Part shown: piece by piece, positions 32,377-35,562 of the stretch
Position numbering within the stretch: position 1 is the first letter of the stretch
Layout of the letters: every line of letters starts with the position of its first letter
Source: Acidobacteriota bacterium
GTDB taxonomy: Bacteria; Acidobacteriota; Vicinamibacteria; Vicinamibacterales; UBA8438
Direction of reading: 5' to 3'
NCBI GenBank assembly: GCA_011523845.1
Contig: WTFV01000011.1
Span: forward strand, 1 to 35,562
Length of the DNA stretch: 35,562 bases
Made by a program: the position numbers and the translations under genes
The notes under the pieces: model-generated
What the model saw: only the letters and a program-made list of their open reading frames with translations
Databases searched by the model: none
What the model was told of the DNA's origin: nothing

Positions 32377-35300
32377 ATGATGTTGCTGAATGTCCTGCCA
32401 CGCCTGAGCACGCGTTGCGGTGAACTCGTTTCGTGCGGGAGCGGGGCGGCGAGCCGGCGAGGTCGCAATCGCCAGCGCCGCGCCTGGAGCGTGGCCGCGG
32501 CCGTCGCCGTGGTCGCGGTGAACGCGGCCCTTGGCGTCGAGCCGGCGACGGCGCAAATCCTCCCTTCCAAACTGTTGATCACCGATGTGCGGGCTACCGA
32601 GGGCGACTCGATGACGTTCTCGGTGATCATGCCCGCGTACGGGTTCGTGGAGGGCGGGTTCAAGGTGAAGCCGACCTTCACCGACGGGAGCACGCAGCAT
32701 AGTGGATACGGCACGGCGACGGAGGGCACGGACTACACCGCGAACACGCCGACACTCACCTTCGAGGGCTTGCCGAACGAGACGCACACCTTCACGGTAG
32801 CGACCATCGAGGACAGCGTGTGGGAGGCTACCGAGATCTTCACCGTCGGTCTGACCGTCTCCGAAACGGAGGCCAGTTTCGGGACCGATACGGCGACGGG
32901 ATACATCCTCAACGACGACGCGCCGGCCCTGACGATCGGCAATGCATCGGCCAGCGAGGGCGACGGGATCAAGTTCACGGTGACGGTGGACGGGGCGGTG
33001 TCGGGCGGGTTCAAGGTTACGCCGAGTTTCACCGACGGGACGGCGACGAAGGGCACGGACTACACGGCGACCGCGAACGCGCTCACCTTCGCCGGCACGG
33101 CGGGCGAGACGAAGAGCTTCACGGTGGCGACGACCGAGGATGCCGCTGTCGAGGCGGACGAGACGTTCACCGTGAGCCTGGCTGTTTCGGGAACCTCGAC
33201 GACGGTTACGGCGACCGACACGGCGACGGGGACGATCCGCAACGACGACGTGCCGGCCCTGACGATCGCCGACGCCTCGGCGGACGAGGGCGACGGAATC
33301 ACGTTCACGGTGACGCTGGACAAGGCCGTCCCCTCCGGACAGTTCTACGTGGATCCGACCTTCACCGACGGCACCGCGACGAAGAACACGGACTACACCG
33401 TCTACACCGAGTCACTCGACTTCGCCGGCACCGCGGGCGAGACGAAGAGCTTCACCGTCGCGACGACCGAGGATGCGGCATTCGAGCCGGACGAGACGTT
33501 CACCGTGGGCCTGCGCGTCACGGCCTCGGGGATCACGGCGACCGACACGGCGACGGGGACGATCCGCAACGACGACCCGCCGCCGCCGGCGGTGACCATC
33601 GACGACGCCTCGGCCGACGAGGGCGACGGGATCACGTTCACGGTGACGCTGGACAAGGCGGTGTCGGGCCAGTTCTACGTGGATCCGACCTTCACCGACG
33701 GCACCGCGACGAAGAACACGGACTACACCGTCTACACCGAGTCACTCGACTTCGCCGGCACCGCGGGCGAGACGAAGAGCTTCACCGTCGCGACGACCGA
33801 GGATGCGGCATTCGAGCCGGACGAGACGTTCACCGTGAGCCTGACCGCCACGAACGCCTCGATCACGACGACCGACACGGCGACCGGGACGATCCGCAAC
33901 GACGACAGCGCGCCGGCATTGACCATCGACGACGCCTCGGCCGACGAGGGCGACGGGATCGCGTTCACGGTGACGCTGGACAAGGCGGTGTCGGGCGGTC
34001 TGACCGTGACGCCGAGCTTCACCGACGGCACGGCGACGAAGGGCACGGACTACACCGAGAACACCGCCGCCCTCAGCTTCGCCGGCACCGCGGGCGAAAC
34101 GCAGACCTTCACGGTGGCGACGCGTCCCGAATGGCTGGTCGAACCGGACGAGACGTTCACTGTGAGCCTGACCGTCTCGGGGACCACGGCGACGATTACG
34201 GCCACCGACACGGCAACGGGGACGATCCACGACGACGACAACGCGTTGGCCCTGACCATCGAAGACGCGTCGGCCACCGAGGGCGACGAGATCACGTTCA
34301 GGATAACGCTGAAGGACGCCTTCCCTCTCGACCGTGGCTTTGACGTACAGATGTACCTCGACGACGGCACCGCGAAGCAAGGAGAGGACTTCCACCACCC
34401 CATGACTTCCCGCGATCTCCATGTCAACGCTCAATTCGCCGGCAACGCGGGCGAGACGGTCACATGGACGATGCGGACGATCGAGGACGACCACCCCGAG
34501 CCGGACGAGACGTTCACGGTGCGCATGGTGCCTCTGAATGAACACCGCGTAACGTTCACGACCAACACGGCAACGGGGACGATCGTCGACGACGACGAAG
34601 ACAACGACAACAACGATGACAACGACGACGACGCGCCGGCATTGACCATCGCCGACGCCTCGGCCGCCGAGGGCGCCGGGATTACGTTCACGGTGACGCT
34701 GGACAAGGCGGTGTCGGGCGGTCTGACGGTGACGCCGAGCTTCACCGACGGCACGGCGACGATGGACACCGACTACTCGACGGACGCGCCGGCGATCGAC
34801 TTCGCCGGCACCGCGGGCGAGACGCAGACCTTCACGGTCGCGACGACCGACGATGCGGCAGTCGAGCCGAACGAGACGTTCACGGTGAGCCTGACCGTGT
34901 CGGGGACGTCGGAGACGATCACGGCGACCGACACGGCGACGGGCACCATCCTCGACGACGACGGGGCGCCGGCGGTGAACCTGTCGGTGAGCCCGCCGAG
35001 CGTGGGAGAGGGCGACTCGGGCACGACGGTGACGGTGACCGCGGCGTTCTCCACGGACAAGACCTTCACCGAGGACAGGACGGTGACGGTTTCGGTCCGC
35101 GGCGGCACGGCCACCTCGGGCACGGACTACGAGGCGATATCCGACTTCGACATCACCGTCGCGAAAGGTGCGACCAGCGGGACGGGGACGTTCACGCTGG
35201 CGCCGATCCAGGACACGGCGGTCGAAGGCAACGAGACCCTCGACGTCGCCGGCGCCGCGGGGGACCTGACCGTGAACGGGGCGGCGTTGACGCTGGCCGA

Positions 35301-35562
35301 CGACGACGGCCCGCCGGCGGTGAACCTGTCGGTAAGCCCGTCGAGCGTGGGAGAGGGCGCCTCGGGCACGACGGTGACGGTGACCGCGGCATTCTCGACG
35401 GGCAGGACGTTCACCGAGGACAGGACGGTGACGGTTTCGGTCCGCGGCGGCACGGCGACCTCGGGCGCGGACTACGAGACGGTATCGGACTTCGACGTCA
35501 CCATAAAGAAGGGTGCGACCAGCGGGACGGGGACGTTCACGCTGACGCCGCTCCAGGACACG
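32377..35562 (+). CDS. Secreted Calx-beta repeat protein, 3' end beyond the window
   Basis: An open frame of 1062 codons that runs off the window without a stop. An N-terminal signal (RRAWSVAAAVAVVAVNAALG, cleavage near ATAQ) precedes about eight and a half Calx-beta domains of 105-115 residues. Their consensus is LTIxDASAxEGDGITFTVTL ... FTDGTATxxTDYT ... FAGTAGETKSFTVATTEDxA ... DETFTVSLTVS ... TATGTIxNDD. A low-complexity Asp/Asn linker (about 34588-34635) separates domains 6 and 7. From 34973 a second repeat type begins (VNLSVSPPSVGEGDSGTTVT). Calx-beta domains bind calcium and occur in large surface adhesins. The start ATG 32377 has GGAAGGGAG upstream; ATG 32380 is the alternative. The role is probably adhesion or matrix binding. 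Confidence 0.9.
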   Translation, partial: MMLLNVLPRLSTRCGELVSCGSGAASRRGRNRQRRAWSVAAAVAVVAVNAALGVEPATAQILPSKLLITDVRATEGDSMTFSVIMPAYGFVEGGFKVKPTFTDGSTQHSGYGTATEGTDYTANTPTLTFEGLPNETHTFTVATIEDSVWEATEIFTVGLTVSETEASFGTDTATGYILNDDAPALTIGNASASEGDGIKFTVTVDGAVSGGFKVTPSFTDGTATKGTDYTATANALTFAGTAGETKSFTVATTEDAAVEADETFTVSLAVSGTSTTVTATDTATGTIRNDDVPALTIADASADEGDGITFTVTLDKAVPSGQFYVDPTFTDGTATKNTDYTVYTESLDFAGTAGETKSFTVATTEDAAFEPDETFTVGLRVTASGITATDTATGTIRNDDPPPPAVTIDDASADEGDGITFTVTLDKAVSGQFYVDPTFTDGTATKNTDYTVYTESLDFAGTAGETKSFTVATTEDAAFEPDETFTVSLTATNASITTTDTATGTIRNDDSAPALTIDDASADEGDGIAFTVTLDKAVSGGLTVTPSFTDGTATKGTDYTENTAALSFAGTAGETQTFTVATRPEWLVEPDETFTVSLTVSGTTATITATDTATGTIHDDDNALALTIEDASATEGDEITFRITLKDAFPLDRGFDVQMYLDDGTAKQGEDFHHPMTSRDLHVNAQFAGNAGETVTWTMRTIEDDHPEPDETFTVRMVPLNEHRVTFTTNTATGTIVDDDEDNDNNDDNDDDAPALTIADASAAEGAGITFTVTLDKAVSGGLTVTPSFTDGTATMDTDYSTDAPAIDFAGTAGETQTFTVATTDDAAVEPNETFTVSLTVSGTSETITATDTATGTILDDDGAPAVNLSVSPPSVGEGDSGTTVTVTAAFSTDKTFTEDRTVTVSVRGGTATSGTDYEAISDFDITVAKGATSGTGTFTLAPIQDTAVEGNETLDVAGAAGDLTVNGAALTLADDDGPPAVNLSVSPSSVGEGASGTTVTVTAAFSTGRTFTEDRTVTVSVRGGTATSGADYETVSDFDVTIKKGATSGTGTFTLTPLQDT
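33340..33837 (+). repeat. Identical 168-bp blocks in neighbouring Calx-beta domains
   Basis: Bases 33340-33507 and 33670-33837 are identical, including third codon positions, at a spacing of 330 bp. Neighbouring domains are far more diverged, so the two copies come from a recent duplication or from gene conversion within the repeat array. Confidence 0.85.

Noticed and set aside
32820..34343. A plus-strand frame of 507 codons rich in Gly, Arg and His, and several repetitive minus-strand frames in the same stretch
   Set aside because: They repeat only because the underlying Calx-beta coding DNA repeats. The Calx-beta frame has the signal peptide, domain consensus and ribosome site.

Overview
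The window looks like a chromosomal segment of a very GC-rich bacterium, most likely an acidobacterium of the Vicinamibacteria type. This rests on gene content, not on any marker gene: paired DUF1592-class cytochrome and DUF1552 proteins in two copies, exported ankyrin proteins, tannase-like esterases and exported beta-propellers. No rRNA, tRNA or CRISPR array was seen.

Region 1 (94-5525, minus strand): a tight three-gene operon encodes a Schlafen AlbA_2/ATP-binding protein, a ParA-like ATPase and an HNH nuclease. This is a plausible, possibly undescribed, defence operon. Upstream of it lie a VOC-fold lipoprotein and an overlapping carboxylate-amine ligase. Region 2 (5636-7118): a small membrane coiled-coil protein is followed by a graveyard of CRISPR genes. 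A frameshifted, truncated cas3 start and what looks like the end of a Csb2 (Cas5/6-like) protein of a type I-G system flank an AT-richer patch. Bases 1-93 hold no gene I can see.

Region 3 (7119-26479) is devoted to exported proteins. It holds a YncE-like propeller lipoprotein, a carboxypeptidase-regulatory/c-type haem/propeller protein, and two paralogous minus-strand modules of the order DUF1592 cytochrome, DUF1552, ankyrin. Copy A spans 16551-10956 and copy B spans 26479-20836. Between the modules lie a plus-strand cyclase-family hydrolase plus tannase/feruloyl-esterase pair and the debris of two convergent nucleotidyltransferase toxin-antitoxin-like loci. The DUF1592/DUF1552 open reading frames overlap by 4 bp in both copies, so they are probably translationally coupled. 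I infer that the region serves periplasmic or outer-surface oxidation and hydrolysis of an organic, possibly aromatic, substrate.

Region 4 (26699-35562): a stand-alone macro-domain protein and a REC-PAS-sigma54-activator regulator (minus strand) face a one-piece two-component protein, GAF-PAS-HisKA-HATPase-REC-winged helix (plus strand), across a 335 bp spacer with an inverted repeat. After a 500 bp repeat-bearing spacer, a long secreted Calx-beta repeat protein runs off the end of the window.
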